Shown in pieces: positions 14,182-23,229 of a DNA stretch of 24,134 bases (position 1 is its first letter; the number at the start of each line of letters is the position of its first letter). The stretch lies in contig JAGWAQ010000005.1 of assembly GCA_021296375.1 (NCBI GenBank), positions 1 through 24,134 on the forward strand, read 5' to 3'. The translations under genes were made by a program, and so were the position numbers. The notes below the pieces were generated by a model. That model worked only from the letters and a program-made list of their open reading frames with translations, was not told the origin of the DNA and ran no database searches. This stretch comes from Alphaproteobacteria bacterium (lineage in GTDB: Bacteria > Pseudomonadota > Alphaproteobacteria > Puniceispirillales > UBA1172).

Positions 14182-14997
14182 CTATTCAGGCATTTCCCCC
14201 ACCAGCAAGGCGGGGTCAAGCCGCTTGCCAAAGAGATTGATCCGCCAGTCAAGATGCGGCCCTGTGGATCGCCCTGTTGACCCCACCGTGCCGATCACCT
14301 CCCCCTGTTGCACCGTCTGCCCCGCTTGGGCGTTGGTTGTGTCGAGATGCAGGAAGGTCGAGCTGACGCCGTGGCCATGGTCCAGAATGATTGTCCAGCC
14401 CGTGAAATACAAATCCTCAACCATGCGGATGACCCCCGATTGCGGGGCCACAACCGGCGTGCCTTTGGCGGCGGCGATATCAATTCCGTAATGAGGGGCG
14501 CGCGGCTCGTCGTTCAAAATTCGGCGCGAGCCATAAACACCGGTGATGATGCCATGGGCAGGCCAGATGAAAGGTTCGGCAAAAGCCCCGATCGCCGTCG
14601 CATGGGCGCGGGCGGATTTCACCACCTCACGATCACGTTTGATGCGCGCCAGCACTTCTTCAGGCGGCGTCACCATTTTGCCTGGCAGGCCGTTGATCCG
14701 CTGCTCCTTGTATGTCCTTGTCGCCGGCGTCAGGACCAGCCGATCGCGTTCATCCCCTTGACGGGTTTCGATGATGGTGATGGCGGCGGTATCGTCGCGA
14801 TGAAACCCCACAACAGCATGGCCATCTGCCGTCATCATCAGCGCCTCGCCATCAAGGGTCAGGCGTGACGATGGGTCAGCCGTGAGGATGATCAGCCCCC
14901 CTTGCACGGCCTGCCCGCGGGTGATCTCAAGCGCAACACCGGGGCTGATGGTGGCGGCAAGAAAGGCCAGAATAAGACAAGTCAGGCGCGGCATCAT
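14182..14997 (-). CDS. Secreted M23-family (LytM-like) metallopeptidase
   Basis: Probable periplasmic peptidoglycan endopeptidase or regulator of one. The chosen start (ATG at 14995-14997, 271 aa) gives a clean signal peptide, MMPRLTCLILAFLAATISPGVA. It also places an AAGGA at nine bases, whereas the longer start at 15015 lacks a site. The N-terminal half (24-140) is a beta-rich region that I do not recognise further. The M23 domain has HYGIDIAA (His169, Asp173), DHGHGVSS (207-209), FLHLDT (His217) and TGPHLDWRINLF (His248). The family usually ends with His-x-His, but here the second position is Asp250. The usual zinc-binding histidine is therefore replaced by another possible ligand. It is convergent with hemA and divergent from the acetoacetyl-CoA synthetase gene. 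Confidence 0.9.
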   Translation of the reverse strand: MMPRLTCLILAFLAATISPGVALEITRGQAVQGGLIILTADPSSRLTLDGEALMMTADGHAVVGFHRDDTAAITIIETRQGDERDRLVLTPATRTYKEQRINGLPGKMVTPPEEVLARIKRDREVVKSARAHATAIGAFAEPFIWPAHGIITGVYGSRRILNDEPRAPHYGIDIAAAKGTPVVAPQSGVIRMVEDLYFTGWTIILDHGHGVSSTFLHLDTTNAQAGQTVQQGEVIGTVGSTGRSTGPHLDWRINLFGKRLDPALLVGEMPE

Positions 14998-15046
14998 GGG
15001 GCGGGGTCCTTCCATCGAAATAACGCATAAATACTATATGCTGGGG

Positions 15047-15074
15047 TTGATAGGTGCAAATTATGCTTTATGCT
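15047..15074 (+). promoter_or_regulatory. Candidate sigma-70-type promoter of acetoacetyl-CoA synthetase
   Basis: TTGATA (15047-15052), a 16-bp spacer, then TATGCT (15069-15074), 24 bases before the first plausible start codon at 15098. It lies in the short AT-rich gap shared with the divergent M23 gene. Confidence 0.45.
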
Positions 15075-15097
15075 GTGGTGATTGTTTTTCTTATGCG

Positions 15098-17080
<1,983 letters not shown>

Positions 17081-17100
17081 CCCTGTGAATGAGAACCGCT

Positions 17101-18045
17101 ATGTCTGATCAAATTGAAAACGTCGTCATTATTGGCACTGGTGCCGCTGGCCTGACCGCTGCGATTTACGCCGCCCGCGCCAACATGAACCCTTTGGTGC
17201 TGGCGGGGCTGCAGCCGGGGGGGCAATTGACCATCACCACTGATGTGGAAAACTACCCCGGTTTTGCTGATGTCGTGCAAGGCCCGTGGTTGATGCAGGA
17301 AATGCAACAGCAGGCCGAAAATGTCGGCGCGCGGATCGAATATGACCTTGTCACCAGTGTTGATTTCAGCGCCCGCCCCTTCACCCTCACCTGTGACAGC
17401 GGGGCGCAAATCAAAACCAAAACCGTCATCATCGCCACCGGCGCGCAAGCCCGCTGGCTGGGGCTTGAAAGCGAAACCACCTTCAATGGTCGCGGCGTGT
17501 CGGCTTGCGCCACTTGCGACGGGTTTTTCTACCGCGACAAAGACGTGGCGGTGGTCGGCGGCGGCAATACCGCGGTCGAAGAGGCGCTCTATCTTGCCAA
17601 TATTTGCAAATCCGTGACGTTGATTCACCGCCGCGACAGCTTGCGCGCCGAACAAATCATGCAGGACCGCCTGATGAAAACCGAAAACATCACCGTCATG
17701 TGGAACCGTCAGGTTGACGAAGTGCTGGGTGATGAAGGCATGGGCGGCGGCGTTACGGGGATTCGCCTGGCTTCCACCACTGGCGAGGAGAGCGTCGAGA
17801 TCGCCGCTGACGGCATGTTCGTGGCGATCGGCCATGACCCGGCGACAGGGTCCTTCAAAGGGGCCGTGTCGATGGATGACGAAGGCTACATCATGGCGGA
17901 AGCAGGCACCACCCGCACGTCAGTGGACGGGGTGTTCGCCGCCGGGGACTGCGTTGACAAAGTCTATCGCCAGGCGGTGACGGCGGCGGGCATGGGCTGC
18001 ATGGCGGCGCTTGATGCCGAACGCTGGCTCGGGATGCAGGAGTAG
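17101..18045 (+). CDS. trxB: Thioredoxin-disulfide reductase
   Basis: This flavoenzyme reduces thioredoxin with NADPH in the cytoplasm. The 314-residue protein has the FAD-binding IIGTGAAGLTAAIYAARA (10-27), the redox-active CATC pair (Cys136, Cys139, in SACATCDGFFYRD), the NADPH fold VVGGGNTAVEEA (151-162) with HRRDSLRA (177-184), and the C-terminal FAD segment FAAGDCVD. I chose the ATG at 17101, since residues from here match the family start; an in-frame ATG four codons earlier (17089) is possible. It follows the acetoacetyl-CoA synthetase by 20 bp and may be cotranscribed. It converges on the MFS gene with a one-base gap. Confidence 0.96.
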   Translation: MSDQIENVVIIGTGAAGLTAAIYAARANMNPLVLAGLQPGGQLTITTDVENYPGFADVVQGPWLMQEMQQQAENVGARIEYDLVTSVDFSARPFTLTCDSGAQIKTKTVIIATGAQARWLGLESETTFNGRGVSACATCDGFFYRDKDVAVVGGGNTAVEEALYLANICKSVTLIHRRDSLRAEQIMQDRLMKTENITVMWNRQVDEVLGDEGMGGGVTGIRLASTTGEESVEIAADGMFVAIGHDPATGSFKGAVSMDDEGYIMAEAGTTRTSVDGVFAAGDCVDKVYRQAVTAAGMGCMAALDAERWLGMQE

Positions 18046-18046
18046 A

Positions 18047-19243
18047 TCAGGCGCGTTGCGCGGCACTATCCATGGGGATGGGTTTTTCGCGGATCAGCAT
18101 ATGCAGGATAAAGGCCAATAGCCCCGCCCCCAGATTGAGCGCCCACATCACGTCATAATTGCCCAGGATGTCATAGAGACGTCCGCCGAGCCATGCCCCC
18201 ATGAATGACCCCACCTGATGCGACAGGAAGACAAACCCGTAAAGCGTGGCAAGGTAGCGTGGCCCGAAGAACGTCACGATCAACCCGCTGGTCAGCGGTA
18301 TCGTCCCGAGCCAGACAAACCCCATGGCGGCGCCAAAAATCAACGCCGAGGTGCCCGATACAGGGAAGGTGATGAAGGCCGCGATAATGAGGGTGCGGGC
18401 CAGGTAAATCAGCGCCAGTGGCACGCGTTTTGATGTCACCCCGCCGATCCAGCCAAAGAACAAGGCGCCGGCAATATTGAACAAGCCGATCAGCGACAAG
18501 GCCCAAGAGCCAATGGCAGGGTCAATATTGTTGTCGCGCAAATAGACCGGCAAATGGGTGGTGATGAAGACCAGATGCAGCCCGCAGACAAAGAACCCCG
18601 CCGTCAGCAAAATGTAATCCCGTGAGGAAAAGGCATGGCGAATGGTTTTGCCAAGGCTGGATTCGGCGACTTGCGCGGTGGTGGCTTCGGCCCCGCGCAG
18701 GCCATAGCCGATGGCGATCATGGTGGCGGCCACCACCGACATCGACATCTTGGCCATCTGCCAGCCGTAATCGAGAATCAGCAGTTGCGTGATCGGTACG
18801 AGGGCAAATTGCCCGAATGACCCCAATGACGTCACGACCCCGAGGGCGAGCGGACGCTTGCTGTCGGGAACCGCGCGGCTGACCGCCCCGAGGGCAACCG
18901 CCATGCCCGCACTGCCCAGCCCAACCCCGACGAGGAAATTGCCCACCAGCATGGCTTCAGGGGTGACGATGCCCGACATGATGAGCAGGCCAAGGGCGTA
19001 AAGCAGCCCCCCCAATGAGGCGACGCGCCAGCCGCCAATCCGATCCGCCAGCATGCCAAAGAAAGGCGAGGAGATCCCCCACAGCAGATTCTGGATGGCG
19101 ACAGCAAAGGAAAACAATTCCCGCCCGGAGCCGAGATCAACGGTGATGGGGCCAAGGAACAACCCCATGGATTGGCGAATGCCAAGACTGATGGTCACCA
19201 GAGCTGATGCGGAAAAAAGAATGATGAGCCAGCGCGAGTTCAT
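18047..19243 (-). CDS. Major facilitator superfamily transporter (OxlT/MCT-like)
   Basis: An inner membrane secondary carrier of 398 residues with twelve predicted helices. The loop between helices 2 and 3 carries the MFS signature FGMLADRIGGWR. The N-terminus SLGIRQSMGLFLGPITVDLG is the pattern seen in the oxalate/formate antiporter and monocarboxylate-transporter-like group. A short central cytoplasmic loop (about 190-210) precedes the second half, which begins YILLTAGFFVCGLHLVFITTHLPVYL. A monocarboxylate or related organic anion is a reasonable guess for the substrate; nothing nearby settles it. The start is the ATG at 19241-19243. Its stop codon lies one base beyond that of trxB, so the two genes converge with no room for a separate terminator. 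Confidence 0.88.
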   Translation of the reverse strand: MNSRWLIILFSASALVTISLGIRQSMGLFLGPITVDLGSGRELFSFAVAIQNLLWGISSPFFGMLADRIGGWRVASLGGLLYALGLLIMSGIVTPEAMLVGNFLVGVGLGSAGMAVALGAVSRAVPDSKRPLALGVVTSLGSFGQFALVPITQLLILDYGWQMAKMSMSVVAATMIAIGYGLRGAEATTAQVAESSLGKTIRHAFSSRDYILLTAGFFVCGLHLVFITTHLPVYLRDNNIDPAIGSWALSLIGLFNIAGALFFGWIGGVTSKRVPLALIYLARTLIIAAFITFPVSGTSALIFGAAMGFVWLGTIPLTSGLIVTFFGPRYLATLYGFVFLSHQVGSFMGAWLGGRLYDILGNYDVMWALNLGAGLLAFILHMLIREKPIPMDSAAQRA

Positions 19244-19358
19244 AACAGCGTCCCGTAATATAAACCCTATCCTACCCAGATTGAGGGGGCGGCGTCTATC
19301 TTTTAGAAATCCGGCTTTATGGAAATTCGGGAATGATCAAACTCGGGCGGAGATGAGT

Positions 19359-19436
19359 GCCGATAATTGAAGCCAATAATTGGCCCCAGCAATTGGCGCC
19401 AGCAATTGACGCCAACAATTGCTGTTAGTAATTGCC
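19359..19436. repeat. Six-unit tandem array with exact 13-bp period (AATTG core)
   Basis: AATTG begins at 19365, 19378, 19391, 19404, 19417 and 19430, every step exactly 13. The unit is close to GCCA(A/G)(T/C)AATTG(G/A)C. The last unit overlaps the final codons and TAA of the cold-shock gene (minus-strand stop at 19425-19427), and the rest lies downstream of it. Each unit contains the palindrome CAATTG or a near form, so repeated weak dyads face the intergenic DNA. Confidence 0.95.
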
Positions 19437-19991
19437 ATTGGCGGGTTCAGTGGCGGCGGCAACGACGATATCCCCCGTGTAAAGACGGATGGTCACCACC
19501 TGTTTGCCGCGGTCGGAGTCCTCCAGCCGCACCAGCAGCTTTTGCCCCTGTTCAAGCATGGAAAACCCGTTTTGCTCCAATATCCGGAAATGGACAAAAA
19601 TATCCTCCTCTTCCTCATCGGTGACGATAAAGCCATAGCCTTTGTGGTTGTTAAAGAATTTCACCTCAGCAACAACCTCACCTTCATCAGGCGTATCGGC
19701 CATCAGTTCAGGCGGGATCGGCGGGCGTTCCACCCCATAGAGCGTGTCGACGATCTGCCCCCGTTCCGACTTGGTAAGAGAGACCGTCACCACATCCTCG
19801 TTTTGAAGTTTGGCAATCCCGAACGCGATCAGGGTGGAGCGATGGATAAACACCTCTTCATCATCGATCTGAATAAAACCATAGCCGCGTTTCTCGCTAA
19901 ACCACTTGACCTTTCCCTGCGCCCTGTTCTTTTCGTCAGGTGCCCGGTTCTTACCGTCAGGTGATGAAGACATATCGGATGAGCTTGACAT
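19425..19991 (-). CDS. Double cold-shock-domain nucleic-acid-binding protein
   Basis: It probably binds single-stranded RNA or DNA as a chaperone. The 188-residue protein has two cold-shock domains, a common arrangement in alphaproteobacteria. The first (about 26-90) has KWFSEKRGYGFIQI and EVFIH. The second (about 104-170) has EVKFFNNHKGYGFIVT and DIFVHF, with an acidic insertion (DEEEED) between its two RNA-binding motifs. The linker includes PPIPPEL. The first 25 residues are a low-complexity, serine-rich tail made of internal duplications: SSSDMSSSPD-like, then NRAPDEKNRAQGK. These come from a 21-bp repeat at 19922-19963. The start is the ATG at 19989-19991. The 3' end overlaps the 13-bp tandem array, which supplies the last residues ANGNY. 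Confidence 0.92.
   Translation of the reverse strand: MSSSSDMSSSPDGKNRAPDEKNRAQGKVKWFSEKRGYGFIQIDDEEVFIHRSTLIAFGIAKLQNEDVVTVSLTKSERGQIVDTLYGVERPPIPPELMADTPDEGEVVAEVKFFNNHKGYGFIVTDEEEEDIFVHFRILEQNGFSMLEQGQKLLVRLEDSDRGKQVVTIRLYTGDIVVAAATEPANGNY
19922..19963. repeat. 21-bp tandem duplication inside the cold-shock gene
   Basis: Units at 19922-19942 and 19943-19963, each ending TCAGGTG, are about 85% identical. Being 21 bp, the repeat keeps frame and adds seven residues to the N-terminal tail. Confidence 0.85.
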
Positions 19992-20102
19992 ACCGTTAGC
20001 CCTTTATTAAATGCCGCCGATAACGACGGGGTGGTGAATCAAAATTGGTCTGCTCAATAGGCTTAATTGCCCTGAGCTTTCGACCATCATATTTCAAAAT
20101 AG

Positions 20103-20117
20103 TTAATAAATTCTTAA
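20103..20117. promoter_or_regulatory. CtrA-type box upstream of the DUF3047 gene
   Basis: TTAA (20103-20106), TAAATTC, TTAA (20114-20117). It lies in the divergent region between the cold-shock and DUF3047 genes, about 36 bp upstream of the TATAGT -10 candidate at 20153. It could serve either direction. Confidence 0.5.
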
Positions 20118-20152
20118 GCATAAGGATGGTTTATCAATTTTATTTTTGGCCC

Positions 20153-20158
20153 TATAGT
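20153..20158 (+). promoter_or_regulatory. -10 element candidate TATAGT for the DUF3047 gene
   Basis: TATAGT ends six bases before the A of the ATG at 20165. If it is the -10, the transcript would begin at or next to the start codon (leaderless). The -35 (TTTATC-like) is weak. Confidence 0.35.
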
Positions 20159-20164
20159 AGGGTC

Positions 20165-21007
20165 ATGACCTGGAAAACATCACCGCCTTTCGCCTTGCGT
20201 TCTGCAATTCATATTCCCTCCAGAATTACTTCTGGCATTAGCTCTGGTATTACTTCGGGCATAAGCTCTGGCATGCCCGCCGCCATCTCCGCCGCCATGT
20301 TCCTGCGGGTGATTCTGGCGGTGGTGATGGTGGCGTGCGCTGTTGCCGCGTTGTCCTCCCCCGCCAGGGCTGATCTTGATGACGAGCTGAAGAAAGCCGG
20401 ATGGGATGAGATCACCTTTGATGACAAATCCCCCAACTTGTTTTCGGCGATCAACGCTGAACATGGCCGGGTTGATGGCGTTCGTGTGGTCTCGCAATCC
20501 ACGGTGTCCATCGCGTTTTTGAACGTCACCAATGACCTCAAGAAACGCCCGAAGCTCACCTGGCAATGGCGGGTGGACACGAAGGTGATCGACACTGACC
20601 TGACGCGCGAAGGCGGCGATGACCGCAGCCTGGCGATCTATGTCGCCTTCCCCTATCAGCCGGAACACGCCAGCTTTGGCGAAAAACTCAAACGCGCGGC
20701 GGTCGAGGCCTTAAAGGGCAAGGACACCCCGGGGCGGGTCCTGACCTATGTCTGGGGCGGCGGCGCGGCAAAAGGGGCGATGACCGAAAACCCTTATGCC
20801 GGCAGTTACGGGGCGTTTATCTTTCAGCGCACCCCCCGGGACCCGTCGGGCCAATGGTTGACGGAAGAGGTCGATCTGCGGGCTGATTTCATCAAGGCTT
20901 TCGGGCATGAACCGGCATCACCGGTCTATATCGGGATCGGCACGGATACCGATGACACCACCACCCGCGCCGAAGCGCAGGTCCAGGGCATTCGGTTTAT
21001 CGAATAG
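20165..21007 (+). CDS. DUF3047 domain-containing exported protein
   Basis: From residue about 70 to the end the protein matches DUF3047 (PF11249), whose function is not established. Landmarks are LTWQWRVDT, REGGDDRSLAIYVAFPY, GRVLTYVWGG, and the C-terminal PVYIGIGTDTDDTTTRAEAQVQGIRFIE. A hydrophobic segment (FLRVILAVVMVACAVAAL) followed by SSPARA-D marks a signal peptide with cleavage just before DLDDEL. The ATG at 20165 gives 280 residues with a long 45-residue region before the hydrophobic core. That region is built from tetrapeptide repeats (ITSG ISSG ITSG ISSG MPAA ISAA). Shorter starts at 20273 or 20297 would remove them and leave a normal signal peptide, but neither has a ribosome-binding site. 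The AGGG just before 20165 is only moderate. The 3' end carries a 17-bp duplication. Confidence 0.85.
   Translation: MTWKTSPPFALRSAIHIPSRITSGISSGITSGISSGMPAAISAAMFLRVILAVVMVACAVAALSSPARADLDDELKKAGWDEITFDDKSPNLFSAINAEHGRVDGVRVVSQSTVSIAFLNVTNDLKKRPKLTWQWRVDTKVIDTDLTREGGDDRSLAIYVAFPYQPEHASFGEKLKRAAVEALKGKDTPGRVLTYVWGGGAAKGAMTENPYAGSYGAFIFQRTPRDPSGQWLTEEVDLRADFIKAFGHEPASPVYIGIGTDTDDTTTRAEAQVQGIRFIE
20225..20296. repeat. Six 12-bp units in the 5' coding part of the DUF3047 gene
   Basis: From 20225, units of 12 bp begin ATT/ATA/ATG/ATC at 20225, 20237, 20249, 20261, 20273 and 20285. The first four are variants of ATTACTTCTGGC and also form an exact 24-bp duplication pattern (20225-20248, 20249-20272). 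The last two are ATGCCCGCCGCC and ATCTCCGCCGCC. In frame they give a tetrapeptide rhythm with Ile or Met every fourth residue. Confidence 0.9.
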
Positions 21008-21025
21008 GTCGCTTTATCGAACAGG
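20996..21025. repeat. 17-bp tandem duplication over the DUF3047 stop codon
   Basis: TTTATCGAATAGG (20996-21008, containing the stop TAG) is followed at 17 bp by TTTATCGAACAGG (21013-21025). A weaker third copy (ATCGCCTGAACAG) follows. The gene's 3' end itself has been copied. Confidence 0.85.
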
Positions 21026-21048
21026 ATGATCGCCTGAACAGAATACGC

Positions 21049-21951
21049 CTAGCGACGGGTCAGGGTGGTGATGGCGGCATCAAGCGCGGCGTCAATAGCT
21101 TGCCGCCAGCTGGCTTCAGTGCTGGCATCGGCGGCATCGGCGGGAAAGCTGATCCCGCGCGAGGCGTTGACCACTCCCCCTTCGGGGCCTTCAGGACCAT
21201 CCACAAAACCGGCAAAAGCTTCGTCACGCCCGCCGCCCTGGGCGCCAAATCCCGGCACTAGGAACAGGGCTGACGGCAACAGCCGCCGCAATTCCGCCGC
21301 TTCTTCAGGGTAGGTGGCGCCAGCGACAATGCCGATGCTGGAAAACCCGCAATCGGTTTCCGCCGCTTCCACCAGTGGCCGCAATTGATCCGCCAGATGG
21401 TGGTAAACAGGGCGGCCATCTTCAGCGGTGATGCCCTGAATATCAGCAGACCCGGGGTTGCTGGTGCGCACCAGCACAAACAGCCCTGACGAGGTGGCTT
21501 CCGCGACCTCAATAAACGGGGCGAGGGTGTCGATCCCCAAAAACGGATTGACGGTCAAGGCATCCGACGGGAACCCGGCGTCATGCCCTAGAAACCCATG
21601 GGCATAGGCGGTGGAGGTCGAGCCGATGTCGCCGCGCTTGGCGTCCATAATGACCAGCAGCCCTTCCGCCTGGGCTTCGCGGCAAAGCTCTGCCATCAGC
21701 ACCATGCCCTGGGGGCCAAGACGTTCAAACATCGCCGATTGCGGCTTGATGACGGGGACCTTGCCGACCAGTCGCCGCAACAGCTCAAAGCTGAAATCCC
21801 GCACCGCCTCGACCGTGGCGGGGGCGGTCGCCGCCATATCCCCGCGCTGGAACAGTTTCGGGATCATCCCCAGATGGGGGTCAATACCGGCACATAGCGG
21901 GTTGCCGCGGGCGCGGGTCATGTCGATCAAACGGCTGGCGAAAGGGGTCAT
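21049..21951 (-). CDS. pyrF: Orotidine 5'-phosphate decarboxylase, long (type 2) form
   Basis: It makes UMP from OMP in pyrimidine synthesis. At 300 residues it is of the longer PyrF type (TIGR02127-like), not the 230-residue E. coli form. Visible family motifs are LCAGIDPHLGMIP (19-31), VPVIKPQSAMFERLG (66-79), the catalytic DAKRGDIGSTSTAYA (103-117, with Lys105), LTVNPFLGIDTL and VLVRTSNPGS. The C-terminal phosphate-binding stretch has LVPGFGAQGG. The start is the ATG at 21949-21951. It is the last gene of a minus-strand set with gapR (14 bp upstream) and the DUF1244 gene. Confidence 0.95.
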   Translation of the reverse strand: MTPFASRLIDMTRARGNPLCAGIDPHLGMIPKLFQRGDMAATAPATVEAVRDFSFELLRRLVGKVPVIKPQSAMFERLGPQGMVLMAELCREAQAEGLLVIMDAKRGDIGSTSTAYAHGFLGHDAGFPSDALTVNPFLGIDTLAPFIEVAEATSSGLFVLVRTSNPGSADIQGITAEDGRPVYHHLADQLRPLVEAAETDCGFSSIGIVAGATYPEEAAELRRLLPSALFLVPGFGAQGGGRDEAFAGFVDGPEGPEGGVVNASRGISFPADAADASTEASWRQAIDAALDAAITTLTRR

Positions 21952-21965
21952 GGTTTGCCTGCGCC

Positions 21966-22229
21966 TCAGATCATGCCAAGGGCGGAACGGTAGACTTCGA
22001 TTTCGGCATCAAGTTCCTGCAGGTCCTGCTTGTCGAGGCCACGCAGTTTGATCACCTGCCGCATGATTTTCGGGTTCAATCCATGGCCTTTGGCTTCGCT
22101 GTAGACTTCGCGGATATCAGCCATCAACGCTTGTTTTTCTTCTTCAAGGCGTTCGATGCGGTCAACATACTGGCGCAGCATTTCAGGCGCGGGCAGGGCG
22201 CCGGTGCGGATTTGGTCAGAAGGGGCCAT
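21966..22229 (-). CDS. gapR: GapR-family nucleoid-associated protein (DUF2312)
   Basis: GapR is an alphaproteobacterial protein that binds overtwisted, AT-rich DNA and supports replication and transcription. This 87-residue protein matches the family along its length: a coiled-coil segment YVDRIERLEEEKQALMADIREVYSEAKGHGLNPKIMRQVIKLR (about 21-63) and the C-terminal EVYRSALGMI. The ATG at 22227-22229 is preceded by GAGGA at six bases. It lies between the DUF1244 gene (39 bp upstream) and pyrF, an arrangement that suggests one transcript. Its presence is one of the stronger taxonomic clues in the window. Assignment to DUF2312 is firm; functional equivalence to Caulobacter GapR is inferred. Confidence 0.93.
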   Translation of the reverse strand: MAPSDQIRTGALPAPEMLRQYVDRIERLEEEKQALMADIREVYSEAKGHGLNPKIMRQVIKLRGLDKQDLQELDAEIEVYRSALGMI

Positions 22230-22268
22230 GGGGTGTCCTCACGGTTGGGGTTTTCAGGGATAAGCGGA

Positions 22269-22547
22269 TTAATGTGACGTTTTCAGCTTGGCCAGTTGTT
22301 CCGGCGTCGCCTCGGTCTGGTGTTTGGCCTTCCATTCGGCATAGGGCATGCCGTAGACGATTTCGCGGGCGGCATCCTGATCAAGATCAACCCCGGCGTC
22401 TTCGGCCGCTTCCTTGTACCAGCGCGACAGGCAATTGCGGCAGAACCCCGTCAGGTTCATCATGTCGATGTTCTGAACATCAGTTCGGTCCTGAAGATGC
22501 GCAACAAGACGGCGAAATGCCGCCGCTTCAAGTTCAGTTTTGGTCAT
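22269..22547 (-). CDS. DUF1244 family protein
   Basis: A 92-residue cytoplasmic protein that matches DUF1244 (PF06844), a small proteobacterial family of unknown role. The hallmark is the segment RRLVAHLQDRTDVQNIDMMNLTGFCRNCLSRWYKEAAEDAG (about 12-52), with two close cysteines (CRNC) that could bind a metal. The family continues with VYGMPYAEWKAKHQTEA. The ATG at 22545-22547 has AAAGG about eight bases upstream. It is the first gene of the run leading to gapR and pyrF. Confidence 0.92.
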   Translation of the reverse strand: MTKTELEAAAFRRLVAHLQDRTDVQNIDMMNLTGFCRNCLSRWYKEAAEDAGVDLDQDAAREIVYGMPYAEWKAKHQTEATPEQLAKLKTSH

Positions 22548-22782
22548 CTGCCCGGCCTTTCACGGATGGTTAATGGCACGACGGGTTCATGGGGCGCGTG
22601 GTGGTGGCGACACCGTTTTCCCTGCGCCGACGTCATACCCCAGCATCCTACCCTGACGGCGGGCAAGATCAATTCTCTATAAAGCGATAAAATAATATTT
22701 GCCTCAGCTAACTTTTTTGATTTGCCTAAAAAACTGAAAGATTCTAAAAATGTTGAAGATTTTTGGAAAAGGACGTCATTTC
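22548..22782. promoter_or_regulatory. Divergent regulatory gap between the DUF1244 operon and mntR
   Basis: About 235 bp without a gene. The left half is GC-rich and featureless to me. The right half (22675-22750) is AT-rich and includes two direct copies of TTTGCCT at 22698-22704 and 22721-22727, 23 bp apart. These could be an operator for autoregulation by MntR, but they do not match a consensus that I know well. Confidence 0.35.
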
Positions 22783-23214
22783 ATGGCTTCTGCATCATCA
22801 GATCCACAGGATATCGCTCTTCGTTTTGAGCGCATTCGGCGCGCCCATCAAAGCGAGGTGGCGGATGATTACGTTGAGATGATCGCCGATCTTATTGCCG
22901 AAACAGGTGAGGCGCGGGCGGTTGATCTGGCCGCGCGGTTTGGCGTCACGGCCCCGACGGTGAACGCCACGGTTCAGCGCCTGGTGCGAGAAGGGCTGGT
23001 GGAAACCCAGCCGTACCGGTCAATTTTTCTGACCGATGCCGGGCGGGAATTGGCGGTGACTTGCGCCAAACGTCATGCCGTTGTGCGGGATTTTCTTATT
23101 GCCATCGGGGTCAGCCCTGAAGTGGCGGAAGCCGATGCCGAAGGGCTTGAGCATCACGTCTCGCAGGAAACCTTGTCGGCATTCAAGGCGGTGATCGCGG
23201 CCAGCAAAACCTGA
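22783..23214 (+). CDS. mntR: Manganese-responsive transcriptional regulator MntR (DtxR family)
   Basis: A metal-sensing dimeric regulator, usually repressing manganese uptake. The 143-residue protein closely follows E. coli MntR as I recall it. It has RIRRAHQSEVADDYVEMIADLIAETGEARAVDLAARFGVTAPTVNATVQRLVREGLV (about 17-73), with the winged-helix recognition helix near 56-70. The dimerisation and metal-binding part is KRHAVVRDFLIAIGVSPEVAEADAEGLEHHVSQETL (97-131), whose His, Asp and Glu residues are the usual ligands. It lacks the extra SH3-like domain of DtxR. I chose the ATG at 22783 because AAAGGA lies nine bases upstream; an in-frame ATG at 22750 would add eleven residues. No manganese transporter gene is next to it; the neighbours are DUF1244 and a glycosyltransferase. 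Confidence 0.93.
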   Translation: MASASSDPQDIALRFERIRRAHQSEVADDYVEMIADLIAETGEARAVDLAARFGVTAPTVNATVQRLVREGLVETQPYRSIFLTDAGRELAVTCAKRHAVVRDFLIAIGVSPEVAEADAEGLEHHVSQETLSAFKAVIAASKT

Positions 23215-23229
23215 CGCAATCCTCAGCCC

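Noticed and set aside
14882..15097. N-terminal extension of the acetoacetyl-CoA synthetase reading frame
   Set aside because: It lies over the signal-peptide end of the M23 gene on the other strand, has no resemblance to the family, and the typical family N-terminus begins at 15098-15110.
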